Assembly: GCF_003268005.1 (NCBI RefSeq)
Contig: NZ_CP014213.1
Location: 1,550,001-1,614,000, forward strand
Source of the DNA: Methanosphaera sp. BMS
Lineage (GTDB): Archaea > Methanobacteriota > Methanobacteria > Methanobacteriales > Methanobacteriaceae
Direction: 5' to 3'
DNA: 64,000 nucleotides
Positions 56,199 through 64,000 of the stretch are shown here, piece by piece. The notes beneath the pieces are model-generated. The model worked only from the letters and a program-made list of their open reading frames with translations, was not told the DNA's origin and did no database searches. Each line of letters starts with the position of its first letter. The first letter of the stretch is position 1. The position numbers and the translations under genes were made by a program.

Positions 56199-56495
56199 TT
56201 AAATTATCAATATTATAAATATCAATGCTAATATTACACCGATGACTATGTTTGTTATTAAGCCTTCCTTCAGGTAGATTCCTTCGCGATTTTGCATTGA
56301 ATTTGAGGAAATTGTATGGGCATCCAATGATAACTCCAAGTCCTCAATAGATTCTTCCAAGCGGTCAAGTGCCGCGTTAATCTCATCATAGTCAAATGAA
56401 GATGATTTACCGGCTTTCTTATTTGACTTTAAGCCTACGGTATATGTATCCATATCCAATATGTATTCATCATCAATTATCACACTACTTGTCAT
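56199..56495 (-). CDS. mtrB: Tetrahydromethanopterin S-methyltransferase, subunit B
   Basis: 98 residues: a soluble N-terminal part and one C-terminal membrane helix (LITNIVIGVILALIFIILI). The ATG at 56495 has AAGGTGG five bases before it and overlaps the end of mtrC by 11 bases; the frame to 56531 is too long for the family. Confidence 0.92.
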   Translation of the reverse strand: MTSSVIIDDEYILDMDTYTVGLKSNKKAGKSSSFDYDEINAALDRLEESIEDLELSLDAHTISSNSMQNREGIYLKEGLITNIVIGVILALIFIILII

Positions 56496-57279
56496 AGTAA
56501 CCACCTTCGTCTCCTTTTGACCAGAATCCATAGTATTTTACTTCTGCTGCCTGTCTTAATGAGTATTTGACATACCTTCTAAATGTTAAAATCCATCCAA
56601 TTATACTGATTATAAGATAGATTATGTAAATTTGATTATTCAATAAACCTATTACAGATAGTATCATCAGCATTAAAAATGCATTTGATAATGCCAATGT
56701 CAATGTTCTTAGTTGATCCTCGTTTGAACCCATACATGAGTTGTATGGATTTTGAATGGTCATCACACACATAAACAACAGCAACACTACCAATCCCGTG
56801 AATATTATGTCTGAAAACAGAACTCCCGGAGCATATGTTGATGTCAGGAATGTGGATAATGCCATTAGGGCCAGATTTGATGCCATGGATAATGCCATGA
56901 ATGACCATGACAATATTTCAATTTCTATCCTGAAGACGTATCTGCATATCAATGAGATTACGGCGCCCATTAAAAGTGCCAGCACCCATGATAATACCGG
57001 AAATATGAGAACATTACCCAGATAACCCGCAATGGACATGGCCATTATCATGGATATTAGCCCACAAGTGGCAAGAAGATATACGATTGATGGAACACCG
57101 GTACCCAGACTGTAATTACCGATGTATCTTAAGGTATTTGTACCCAAAATTACGGCCAATGCAAATGCCAGAATTGAAAATATACCGCCAAAGGGAATAC
57201 TTGACAGATATACTGACAATAGTCCACCTATTACTGCAGAAATTAGAATAATCTGTTGAGGCACCACATCATCAGACAT
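56485..57279 (-). CDS. mtrC: Tetrahydromethanopterin S-methyltransferase, subunit C
   Basis: 264 residues, about seven membrane helices. Part of the membrane core with MtrD and MtrE that couples methyl transfer to sodium movement. Overlaps mtrD by 8 bases and mtrB by 11 bases, showing tight translational coupling. Confidence 0.94.
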   Translation of the reverse strand: MSDDVVPQQIILISAVIGGLLSVYLSSIPFGGIFSILAFALAVILGTNTLRYIGNYSLGTGVPSIVYLLATCGLISMIMAMSIAGYLGNVLIFPVLSWVLALLMGAVISLICRYVFRIEIEILSWSFMALSMASNLALMALSTFLTSTYAPGVLFSDIIFTGLVVLLLFMCVMTIQNPYNSCMGSNEDQLRTLTLALSNAFLMLMILSVIGLLNNQIYIIYLIISIIGWILTFRRYVKYSLRQAAEVKYYGFWSKGDEGGYYDK

Positions 57280-57973
57280 AAATTAGTCCCCCTATAATAA
57301 TTGTATAAATCACCGCTATCAATATTGCAGTTAGAATTGATGCGATAAAAGCGGATTTGATTTTCATATTGAATTTCTTATCATAAAATCCCTGTATGGT
57401 CCCACCAATGTTATATGAGGACATTACGGCAATAACGAAGAATACAAGCAATGTTAAAATTGCTGATATAACACCCGCTTGCATGACAAATGAATTGTTA
57501 ACTATCAATGCTTCATATATTGCCGAATATAAAAGGCTTCCTCCTAGTCCGCCCAATAGTGAACCGATTAATCCGCTGATAAATGATACTGTTGGAATCC
57601 CATGGCCGGTTGTGCCGGGACTGACATATTCCCCCTGATTAAAGGAGGTTATAGGATCCTTTTCAAATGTAGATGATGCTATGTTTACCCCTACACCATA
57701 AACGTGGACAAGATTAGAAAACAGCATGGTAATTGCCATCATGAGCATTGAAGCTGACATTCCTGACAATAACACCACCGGTAGTGACTTACCAATAACT
57801 GAGCTTGTTACCAGTATACCCGTTACTCCCATACCTATCGTAATCATCGGTGCTCCAGTAGGAATTCCCGCCGTTGTGGATAGTGCTGCAGGTGCACCAC
57901 CAACGGGGATAAAAAGAACACCCACTCCAATTAATGTTGAAGCTATGATTATTAAGATTAACATTGATAACAT
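57272..57973 (-). CDS. mtrD: Tetrahydromethanopterin S-methyltransferase, subunit D
   Basis: About 233 residues, six to seven membrane helices, Gly-rich (GAPMITIGMGVTG; LIGSLLGGLGGSLLY). The ATG at 57973 has GGGGAAG before it; a TTG 12 bases upstream overlaps that site. Membrane core subunit of Mtr. A 73-base gap separates it from mtrE. Confidence 0.93.
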   Translation of the reverse strand: MLSMLILIIIASTLIGVGVLFIPVGGAPAALSTTAGIPTGAPMITIGMGVTGILVTSSVIGKSLPVVLLSGMSASMLMMAITMLFSNLVHVYGVGVNIASSTFEKDPITSFNQGEYVSPGTTGHGIPTVSFISGLIGSLLGGLGGSLLYSAIYEALIVNNSFVMQAGVISAILTLLVFFVIAVMSSYNIGGTIQGFYDKKFNMKIKSAFIASILTAILIAVIYTIIIGGLIYV

Positions 57974-58046
57974 ATTCTTCCCCAATCATTCTCTTTTCTA
58001 TTTTGTTAAGTTTCAAGTTTCATTAACTGACCTTTATTGAAGGTCA

Positions 58047-58919
58047 TTACTGTTGATATTTCCCATACGTCTTACGCGTATTTTTTTCCAATAAATAATT
58101 TAACAATGTGATTATTATTACCAATATGATGCTTACTATAAATGCATACTCTACCTTGAATACTGTTGTAGTCCAAAAGCTCAGGAATATAACTGTACCA
58201 AAGGCAAGACCGGTTAACGGACCGGCAAATTTTGAACAAAAATGCAGCACGTCTATTGAATTGTTTGAACCCATACTTGACATTCTTACAATATTACCGC
58301 TGTTTGAAACAGGAAGTCCTGAACCAAACTCCTGATTCTGGTATAGCTTTTCGGCCCCATAATGAATATCTCCAACGGCTGATCCTATGGAACCCAAGGT
58401 AATTCCCATTAATGCGGATACAACAGGCAATGATAAGCTGACAGCCGGAACCAACAGGTATGTCATGATATATGACAGAAGCACTATTGAAAATTGAGTG
58501 ACAAATGCGAATGCCATCATCGTCGGAATATGCTTATAGAGCATGTCCATGAATAGCGGTTGATTATAGAGTGATTGACTGGTTATTCTTCCCATGTATG
58601 ATGTTATGGAGAGTATCGCCTGTACCAGGGTTACCAGAATACTGGAAATGAATATGGCCAGCAGGACATTCATATCATTTGACAAGAATGCATAACATAA
58701 GCTACCCGAAATAACAGACATAAATCCAATCATTAATGGTTCGCCGGATATTGCACGGTTAAAATATTTGTGTAGCTTACCTACCTGTGGAGCCAGCTGT
58801 ACCTGACTGTTAGGATTACTTGTACTTGCAACGTCACTTTCCAAATCCTCGAACATACCGGCAATTATAGCAATTAATCCCATAAAAGTAACTAATAAAA
58901 TATTTGATAATATATTCAT
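58047..58919 (-). CDS. mtrE: Tetrahydromethanopterin S-methyltransferase, subunit E
   Basis: 290 residues, about six membrane helices. The cytoplasmic loop with SAVGDIHYGAEKLYQ and FGSGLPVSNSGNI (about 186-215) is the conserved region near the coenzyme M site. It transfers or accepts the methyl group at CoM. It is preceded by mcrC after 19 bases, with GAGGTAAG before the ATG. Confidence 0.95.
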   Translation of the reverse strand: MNILSNILLVTFMGLIAIIAGMFEDLESDVASTSNPNSQVQLAPQVGKLHKYFNRAISGEPLMIGFMSVISGSLCYAFLSNDMNVLLAIFISSILVTLVQAILSITSYMGRITSQSLYNQPLFMDMLYKHIPTMMAFAFVTQFSIVLLSYIMTYLLVPAVSLSLPVVSALMGITLGSIGSAVGDIHYGAEKLYQNQEFGSGLPVSNSGNIVRMSSMGSNNSIDVLHFCSKFAGPLTGLAFGTVIFLSFWTTTVFKVEYAFIVSIILVIIITLLNYLLEKNTRKTYGKYQQ

Positions 58920-58938
58920 ATGCTTACCTCATCATAGG

Positions 58939-59541
58939 CTATTTAGCATACTTTTCAATAGCATTTTCTACTTTATTTATTATTTCATCAAGTTTTTCTT
59001 GTGTACATGTTTCTCCACGAATAACATCCGTGATTAAATCTACTATTGTTCCCTTGGTTTCAGGGTTATCCGGCATTACCTCTGTTGTCTTAACTCCAAT
59101 TCTTGCAAAGTCTTCAAAGTCTACAGGATACTGTGCAATGATAATTACCGGTTTGTTGATGTTTCTTAACACGTGACGTGCCTTGTAGATGATATGATTT
59201 TTTACCCCACCGAAGTGTATGAGCACTATGTCATGTCTGTTCATCTGGGATATTTCCTTTGGAGTTACACCGAAGAGTCCCTGACCTCCACCGGATGGAG
59301 TATCTCTAGGTACACCACTACCCGCATCAAGTACAAGAGTACTTGTTTGAATATTGGCTTCACGTAATGCAAATGTAATCTCACATACCGGTTTTGTAAT
59401 ATGCCTGCGGCCCGGACTCATTGCCACTGCAAGCAAGTCATCCCCACACTGGGCATAGGTTCCACGCTGAGCGATACCTCCACCTTCACCTATACCTCTT
59501 GTTTCACGGCAATCAACTATATGTGTACTTTTTCCTATCAT
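58939..59541 (-). CDS. mcrC: Methyl-coenzyme M reductase operon protein C
   Basis: 200 residues, McrC family: [22 protein letters not shown] near the N-terminus is spread around Cys11, then [21 protein letters not shown] (about 60-80) and [15 protein letters not shown] (about 150). McrC is part of the ATP-dependent complex that reduces and activates the nickel of MCR, together with the A2 protein. It leads the mtr operon here rather than being in mcrBDGA, 31 kb away. In Methanothermobacter mcrBDCGA stands directly upstream of mtrEDCBAFGH, so this looks like the remnant of that arrangement. Confidence 0.93.
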   Translation of the reverse strand: MIGKSTHIVDCRETRGIGEGGGIAQRGTYAQCGDDLLAVAMSPGRRHITKPVCEITFALREANIQTSTLVLDAGSGVPRDTPSGGGQGLFGVTPKEISQMNRHDIVLIHFGGVKNHIIYKARHVLRNINKPVIIIAQYPVDFEDFARIGVKTTEVMPDNPETKGTIVDLITDVIRGETCTQEKLDEIINKVENAIEKYAK

Positions 59542-59861
59542 AATTACTCAACCTTGTATTTATTGAATTTTTTTATTATATATAGATATTTGATTTTTAT
59601 CAATTATATTATTTTGTCTTTTATAAATTTAAGTATTGATTAAAAATGCTTTAATTAAATCCATTAATTATTTATTTTTAATTTTTTCACTACACGTTGC
59701 CACCATATGAAAATATCATATGGACATCCATTTTCATCAAATCATAAAAATAATACTCTCTTAAGTATTGGAAATTGAGTCTGGATATGATGAACACTTA
59801 AAAAATATTCGTGTAAATATCGATAACATTAAAACTGATTATCAAGATATATATCTATATT
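59542..59861. other. Divergent regulatory region between mcrC-mtr and mmp10
   Basis: 320 bases without a gene. It carries the promoter of the whole mcrC-mtr operon and that of mmp10. A perfect inverted repeat lies at 59703-59723. AT-rich TATA-like sequences occur on both sides (for example TTATATATAG near 59580 for the minus strand). Confidence 0.55.
59703..59723. promoter_or_regulatory. Inverted repeat between mcrC and mmp10
   Basis: Arms CCATATGA and TCATATGG around a five-base spacer, roughly midway between the two divergent starts. A dimeric regulator bound here could control MCR activation, Mtr and MCR modification together. Inference only. Confidence 0.4.
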
Positions 59862-61103
59862 ATGCAAATTATGGCTGATGTCGGAGGCATACCCGGTAAG
59901 AATTGTAGGGGTTTCTGCAAGTACTGCTACTTTAAAACAGTTACACAAACAAAGGTGCTGGGTTGTAAACACTGCCCTCCAGGACAAATTGGATGTAGTC
60001 ACTGCACTACAGAAACGAACATGACAAGGGATTATTTCCCGGCATATCAGGTATTGAGTTCCCTTCAAACTAACATATTCCAGACAAAACTGCCGAAAGA
60101 TACCATGGTAAACATTACAGGTGACGGTGATGTCAGTTGTTATCCCGAGCTACTGGATCTTACCCGTGGAATATATGATATGGGCTTAACAACACATCTG
60201 GGATATACGAGTGGAAAAGGAATTGATGATGCGTCAATTGTTGATAAGCTGATAAACAACAATGTGGTTGAAACGACATTCACCACCTTCTCGACAAATC
60301 CAGAATTAAGGCGTGAATGGATGTATGATCCTACACCGGAAGCGTCAATCGAAGCACTTGAAAGGTTTTGCCAGTCATGTGATGTGCATGCGGCTTCCAT
60401 CATAATACCGGGCGTAAATGATGGGGAAGAACTTGCACGTACATGTGAGGATCTTGAAAGCTGGGGAGCCAAGGCATTGATTCTCATGAGATTTGCAAAC
60501 TCCAGAAATCAGGGATTGATTCTAAGTGACCGGCCAATAGTTCCGGGAATAGTAGAACAGGACGTGCATGAATTTGAACAGCTTGTAAAGGACACCGCGA
60601 AGGAATATAACCTGAAAGTCACCGGTACACCACTGTGTGATCCTGATAATGACAGCCCATATGCAATAGCAAAAAGCAAAAACAGGGAGTATCTTGACAT
60701 CCTGACAAGCGTGAAGGCCGAGGCAACAATCATTACCAGTAAAATATCCGCTCCTTATATCGAGAAGGTATTTGACAGCATAGGTGCGTCAGAACACGTG
60801 AATGTTATTCCAACCCAACAGGAAATAGCATGTCTTATAACGGCAGAGGATTTGGAAGAAATCGACTTGAATGAAGTGAAGGATACTGTAATCATACCCG
60901 GCCGATGCTTCGTACATGACATGGTAGCAGAGGAAATACTTAGAAGAGACGGAAAGTTCAGATTAATTCATAGGGGACCCGACATGCTCACATATGATGG
61001 TGAGATGAGCGGATCAATGACTAAAAATGACGTGCTTAAACATGAACTGATATCATTTGAGGATTTGATAGAATTAATCAACTATATGGGCGTAAGAATA
61101 TAG
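59862..61103 (+). CDS. mmp10: Mmp10, MCR arginine C-methyltransferase (B12-dependent radical SAM)
   Basis: 413 residues, methanogenesis marker protein 10. The radical SAM site is CRGFCKYC (Cys15, 19, 22), followed by a second cysteine group CKHC...CSHC (35, 38, 45, 48). It methylates the C5 of one MCR alpha arginine (Arg274 here) using SAM and cobalamin. The enzyme, its target operon and CobY for the cobamide are all in this window. The start MQIMADVGG fits the family, but no ribosome-binding site is seen before the ATG, so the mRNA may be leaderless or nearly so. Taw2 follows after about 30 bases. Confidence 0.93.
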   Translation: MQIMADVGGIPGKNCRGFCKYCYFKTVTQTKVLGCKHCPPGQIGCSHCTTETNMTRDYFPAYQVLSSLQTNIFQTKLPKDTMVNITGDGDVSCYPELLDLTRGIYDMGLTTHLGYTSGKGIDDASIVDKLINNNVVETTFTTFSTNPELRREWMYDPTPEASIEALERFCQSCDVHAASIIIPGVNDGEELARTCEDLESWGAKALILMRFANSRNQGLILSDRPIVPGIVEQDVHEFEQLVKDTAKEYNLKVTGTPLCDPDNDSPYAIAKSKNREYLDILTSVKAEATIITSKISAPYIEKVFDSIGASEHVNVIPTQQEIACLITAEDLEEIDLNEVKDTVIIPGRCFVHDMVAEEILRRDGKFRLIHRGPDMLTYDGEMSGSMTKNDVLKHELISFEDLIELINYMGVRI

Positions 61104-61136
61104 ATAAAAAAATACATAAGGTTGGATGCTGGTTAT

Positions 61137-61868
61137 ATGAAGGGCAAGCTTATCGGAGACATAATGGTCGTTAAAAATAAACCTGAAGACATGGATGAAT
61201 TAATAAACAGGCCATACATCAACAAGATAGTTAAGTTAGGCAAGATTCATGGACAGAAAAGAGAACCGGAAGTGGAGTTACTCTATGGTGACAGTACAGA
61301 GACCATTCATAAGGAAAACTATTGCAAGTTCAAGTTGGATGTGGCCAAGGTAATGTGGTCCAAGGGAAATACCAATGAGAGAAAACGTATGAGCACATTG
61401 CCTGATGACGGCGAGGTAATAATAGACATGTTTGCAGGCATAGGATACTTCACCGTGCCAATGGCCGTTCACTCCAATCCCAAAAGGATATATGCCATAG
61501 AGATTAATCCCAACTCCTACCAATTCCTATGCGAGAACGTTAAGTTAAACAAGATAGATGATATTGTGGAGCCGATACTGGGTGACTGTTCACAGCAGGA
61601 CTTCGACCACGTAGCCGATAGAATCATGATGGGTTACATCGGAGGCACCCACCATTACCTTGACAGTGCAATGAAATACCTTAAGCATGGAGGCATTATC
61701 CACTACCATGAATCCACGCCTGAGCCCATACTCTTTACAAGGCCTGTCGAGAGGGTCAGATGTGCTGCGACTAAGGTGGACAGGGAAATTGAAGTACTTG
61801 ATAAAAGAAGTATAAAGAAGTATTCACCGGGTGTTTATCATACTGTAGTTGATATTAGGGTGTATTAA
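61137..61868 (+). CDS. taw2: tRNA-Phe wybutosine aminocarboxypropyltransferase Taw2 (Trm5/TYW2 family)
   Basis: 243 residues, SAM-binding Rossmann domain with MFAGIGYFTVPMA (motif I; the IGYFT form marks TYW2/Taw2 rather than Trm5, which reads VGPF), YAIEINPNSYQFL, and HYHESTPEP. Taw2 adds the aminocarboxypropyl group to 4-demethylwyosine at position 37 of tRNA-Phe. The N-terminal domain is short (about 80 residues). ATG at 61137 is preferred; a TTG at 61122 is possible. It lies 33 bases after mmp10 and is probably cotranscribed. Confidence 0.85.
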   Translation: MKGKLIGDIMVVKNKPEDMDELINRPYINKIVKLGKIHGQKREPEVELLYGDSTETIHKENYCKFKLDVAKVMWSKGNTNERKRMSTLPDDGEVIIDMFAGIGYFTVPMAVHSNPKRIYAIEINPNSYQFLCENVKLNKIDDIVEPILGDCSQQDFDHVADRIMMGYIGGTHHYLDSAMKYLKHGGIIHYHESTPEPILFTRPVERVRCAATKVDREIEVLDKRSIKKYSPGVYHTVVDIRVY

Positions 61869-61929
61869 AACAATTATTTAAATATTTGAATTATTAACTT
61901 ATACGACTGAAGAAAATGAATGAATATGA

Positions 61930-63423
61930 TTATTCATCCACCCATTCTCTGAATTTCTCCCATATCTTTACCATTGCATATGTATCCAGTTTACAGTACT
62001 CCAATAGCCCACGCCTTATTTTTTCCTGTTCTGATTTACTTTTATTTTTCATTGACTTAAATGCTTCGCTAGCCTCATCACCCTTATGTACCACTTTCAG
62101 TTTATTATAATCCAATTCAGGGTCATTCGGATATAATGCGGGAAGTACATATTTAATTGAATATGAACCTTGCATTTGTCTTGTATAATAATTTCTCTTA
62201 CTGAATGCTTTCATGAAGTCAACAATATTGCCGTTTATTCTTTCAAGTTCATCCTTCAAGTCAGGATACATTTCGGCTATTTCTTCATTTCTTTTTGCCT
62301 CAAAGGATTTATTGTATACTATGACACTTCCATCTTCGGGCATGTCTCTTATCATATTCTCTGCAAAGTGTCTGATAAAGTCACTATCATCCACATCCGC
62401 CAGAAACTCCCTGTGTTCCAGTGGTGCATTCTCATGAGTTATTATATGTAATGAGTATTGGAATGGCAGTTGTTGATATGGAGTTGTGCCTACAACCTCG
62501 GGTATTGGAGTCATATACGATTCATAGTCAATAAAATATAATGGATATTTAAGGGAACTTAGAAGCTCTTTGATTGCATCCTTTTCTATTTTAGGCTCTT
62601 TGTCATGGAGTTCATAGTCAATCTGTTCGAGGGATTTTTCATTTAAGTCCTCATCTTCCAAGTCCTCAAATGATATTTTTCCACTGTAATACTTTTCAAA
62701 TTTGTCTTTCATTTGCATTCCTGCTACATCAAATATGTTTGGCTTTGGCAAATCTCTTGTACAGTACTCCCAGAATTCACAGGTATATGGATTGAAGCAA
62801 TTTTCGGATATGTCCATATCCGGTTCGTTATCAGCGTCATGTTCATCCATGAATTCATTTATACGTATGATATTGTCTCTGATTTCATCCTGCTTTTGGC
62901 GGACAATTTCGGTTATGTCACATATGTTGAATAACTTGTCAATTTCCAATTGACCATTACGTACATATTTCTTATTGATGTAGACAATGGCCACTTTCTT
63001 TACATTATAGCCCAGATTTGACAGTACATAATACTGATATGCCGCATCATCCAGATATATGTCCTTGACACCCGTGGAGCTTTTTACCTCATATATCTCC
63101 AGACCATCCTCGTCATTTTTCAGTATGTCAACGCTGCAGAAGTTATTGTCATATGTAAATGATGCTTCGGTGATGATTGGAGTTTTCTTATCCAAAAGTT
63201 CACGTGTCTTTTCTATCATGACTGTGAGATGTTTATTGTATTCAACGTCCCTGTATTCTCCAAATAATCCTTTAGCCAGTTCACCTACCTTTTTACCGTT
63301 TTCAAAAAGGACGGTGTTGTCAATTTCAGTGGCTGATTCCCTATTATATTTGTTTAACCATAATATTTTTTCACATTGTATACATTTGCAGTATCTTGAT
63401 TTTGATAGATATACCCTAGTCAT
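61930..63423 (-). CDS. Dual nuclease: Cas4/Dna2-like PD-(D/E)XK plus DUF2779 DEDD exonuclease
   Basis: 497 residues. The N-terminal part (about 1-240) has a PD-(D/E)XK site (VDIL then IYEVKSS) and cysteines in YCKCIQC and CFNPYTCEFWEYC that could hold a Cas4-like [4Fe-4S] cluster. The C-terminal part (about 300-497) is a DUF2779 exonuclease with the DEDD pattern YFIDYES, VIVYNKSFEAKR and YCKLDTYAM. Proteins of this type are commoner in bacteria, so transfer is possible. The ATG at 63423 has GAGTGAT four bases upstream. A small gene lies 13 bases before it in the same direction. Role in repair or defence is unknown. Confidence 0.8.
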   Translation of the reverse strand: MTRVYLSKSRYCKCIQCEKILWLNKYNRESATEIDNTVLFENGKKVGELAKGLFGEYRDVEYNKHLTVMIEKTRELLDKKTPIITEASFTYDNNFCSVDILKNDEDGLEIYEVKSSTGVKDIYLDDAAYQYYVLSNLGYNVKKVAIVYINKKYVRNGQLEIDKLFNICDITEIVRQKQDEIRDNIIRINEFMDEHDADNEPDMDISENCFNPYTCEFWEYCTRDLPKPNIFDVAGMQMKDKFEKYYSGKISFEDLEDEDLNEKSLEQIDYELHDKEPKIEKDAIKELLSSLKYPLYFIDYESYMTPIPEVVGTTPYQQLPFQYSLHIITHENAPLEHREFLADVDDSDFIRHFAENMIRDMPEDGSVIVYNKSFEAKRNEEIAEMYPDLKDELERINGNIVDFMKAFSKRNYYTRQMQGSYSIKYVLPALYPNDPELDYNKLKVVHKGDEASEAFKSMKNKSKSEQEKIRRGLLEYCKLDTYAMVKIWEKFREWVDE

Positions 63424-63436
63424 AATAATCACTCCC

Positions 63437-63781
63437 TTATAAGTTATTTGCCCATTCAATCAGTTGTGGTTCTAATTGCCTCCATAACTCTTCTGTTTTT
63501 TTAATTATAACATATGATTCATCCTTATTTTTATTTGAAAGTTCATTAATTGAATCTGATAAATTATCCATGATAATAGTCAATTGAGGTGTTATGTCAG
63601 GCACTGCCCATAAAATATTATCATTTATCAAATCCAGCTTTTCAAATAATTCTTCGGGAATTGTTGATGATAAAAAACTGAATTCATCATTGTATATTTC
63701 TGTTATTTCCTCAAAGAGAATATTAACATCATTTAGTTTATCAAGGTATTCCTTTTTGAACTTTTCAACATAATTACTCAT
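63437..63781 (-). CDS. Small helical hypothetical protein
   Basis: 114 residues, acidic and helical, with no known motif; the C-terminal ELWRQLEPQLIEWANNL is amphipathic. The ATG at 63781 has GGTGAG before it; the longer frame to 63799 begins in that site. It stands directly before the dual nuclease gene and may be its partner or regulator. Function unknown. Confidence 0.6.
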   Translation of the reverse strand: MSNYVEKFKKEYLDKLNDVNILFEEITEIYNDEFSFLSSTIPEELFEKLDLINDNILWAVPDITPQLTIIMDNLSDSINELSNKNKDESYVIIKKTEELWRQLEPQLIEWANNL

Positions 63782-63863
63782 TATACTCACCTTATACAAT
63801 ATCAGTTTATGATATTGATTTTGTTGGAAGTCGTTTAATTATTTGTCATTTTCTTTAGCCTAT

Positions 63864-64000
63864 TTAAATAAATTGAATATAGTTTTCGGCTACGTCTGCT
63901 GCGGGCCATTTCTTTTCATAGCATTCTTTGATAAAATCCATTGATTCTATTACCTCTTTTCTAGCACTTTCCTCCGTATAATAGGAAAAGCTTGCTTCAA
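63864..64000 (-). CDS. Hypothetical protein, C-terminal part only
   Basis: An open frame enters from the right edge and ends at a TAA at 63864-63866, giving about 44 residues rich in Glu and Lys (SYYTEESARKEVIESM; KKWPAADVAENYIQF). The start is outside the window. It lies 82 bases before the small gene at 63781. The helical, charged pattern is vaguely like HEPN proteins, but this is too short to name. Confidence 0.45.
   Translation of the reverse strand, partial: EASFSYYTEESARKEVIESMDFIKECYEKKWPAADVAENYIQFI

Noticed and set aside
1-64000. tRNA, rRNA or insertion sequence
   Set aside because: I looked for T-loop-like GTTCAAATC/GTTCGAATC sequences in the gaps, for conserved rRNA runs and for transposase motifs and saw none. 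A covariance search would be needed to be sure.

Overview
The window is a low-GC (estimated near one third G+C), archaeal chromosome segment from a methanogen of the order Methanobacteriales, most probably Methanosphaera or a close relative. The evidence is a methyl-coenzyme M reductase operon in the order B-D-G-A, an N5-methyl-H4MPT:CoM methyltransferase operon in the order EDCBAFGH, an F420-non-reducing (Mvh) hydrogenase, methanogenesis marker proteins, a very large Asn-rich adhesin-like surface protein, and archaeal Shine-Dalgarno sites of the AGGTGAT type ahead of many starts. No rRNA, tRNA, CRISPR array or insertion sequence was seen.

Layout. 0.4-5.6 kb: a membrane protein, an IMPACT-family protein with an ERF-type annealing protein, a PhoU-like regulator with its own HTH, fumarase alpha subunit and an alpha/beta-hydrolase-like protein with a coiled-coil tail. 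5.9-8.8 kb: pyruvate:ferredoxin oxidoreductase porGDAB. 9-13.2 kb: a dihydropteroate-synthase-like protein (tetrahydromethanopterin), NcsA and a ubiquitin-like sulfur carrier (tRNA thiolation), MfnA (methanofuran). 13.2-22.5 kb: a duplicated AlgX/AlgJ-like protein, PEP synthase, ribosomal protein L10e, a Pcc1-like KEOPS subunit, an FKBP isomerase, an HxGH nucleotidyltransferase and dihydroorotase. 23-27.4 kb: the MCR operon. 28-32.4 kb: a radical-SAM-like protein with a broken cluster motif, a hairpin-rich noncoding stretch and mvhDGA. 33-35 kb: sufCB. 35.4-40.2 kb: the adhesin-like protein. 40.8-52.7 kb: housekeeping and envelope genes, including an unusual secreted pentapeptide-repeat protein whose repeats are almost all N-glycosylation sequons, and a noncoding-looking array of about 46 copies of a 12-bp unit. 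52.7-61.9 kb: marker protein 14, mtrHGFABCDE and mcrC on the minus strand, divergent from Mmp10 and Taw2. 61.9-64 kb: a two-nuclease protein with two small genes.

How the genes work together. MCR makes methane from methyl-CoM. McrC belongs to the ATP-dependent machinery that activates MCR, and Mmp10 methylates an MCR arginine. Mtr moves methyl groups between H4MPT and CoM with sodium transport. MvhDGA feeds H2 electrons to heterodisulfide reductase. CobY, the DHPS-like protein and MfnA help to make the corrinoid, pterin and furan cofactors of the same chemistry. PorGDAB and PEP synthase start carbon assimilation from acetyl-CoA. The separation of mcrC from the B-D-G-A operon, with mcrC now leading the mtr operon, suggests that a classical mcrBDCGA operon was lost and only the second-isoenzyme type (mrtBDGA) remains.

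The most interesting items are the sequon-ladder pentapeptide protein, the broken radical-SAM protein divergent from MCR, the half-dead AlgX duplication, the 12-bp array, a palindrome cluster upstream of mvhD, and the double-nuclease protein at the right end.
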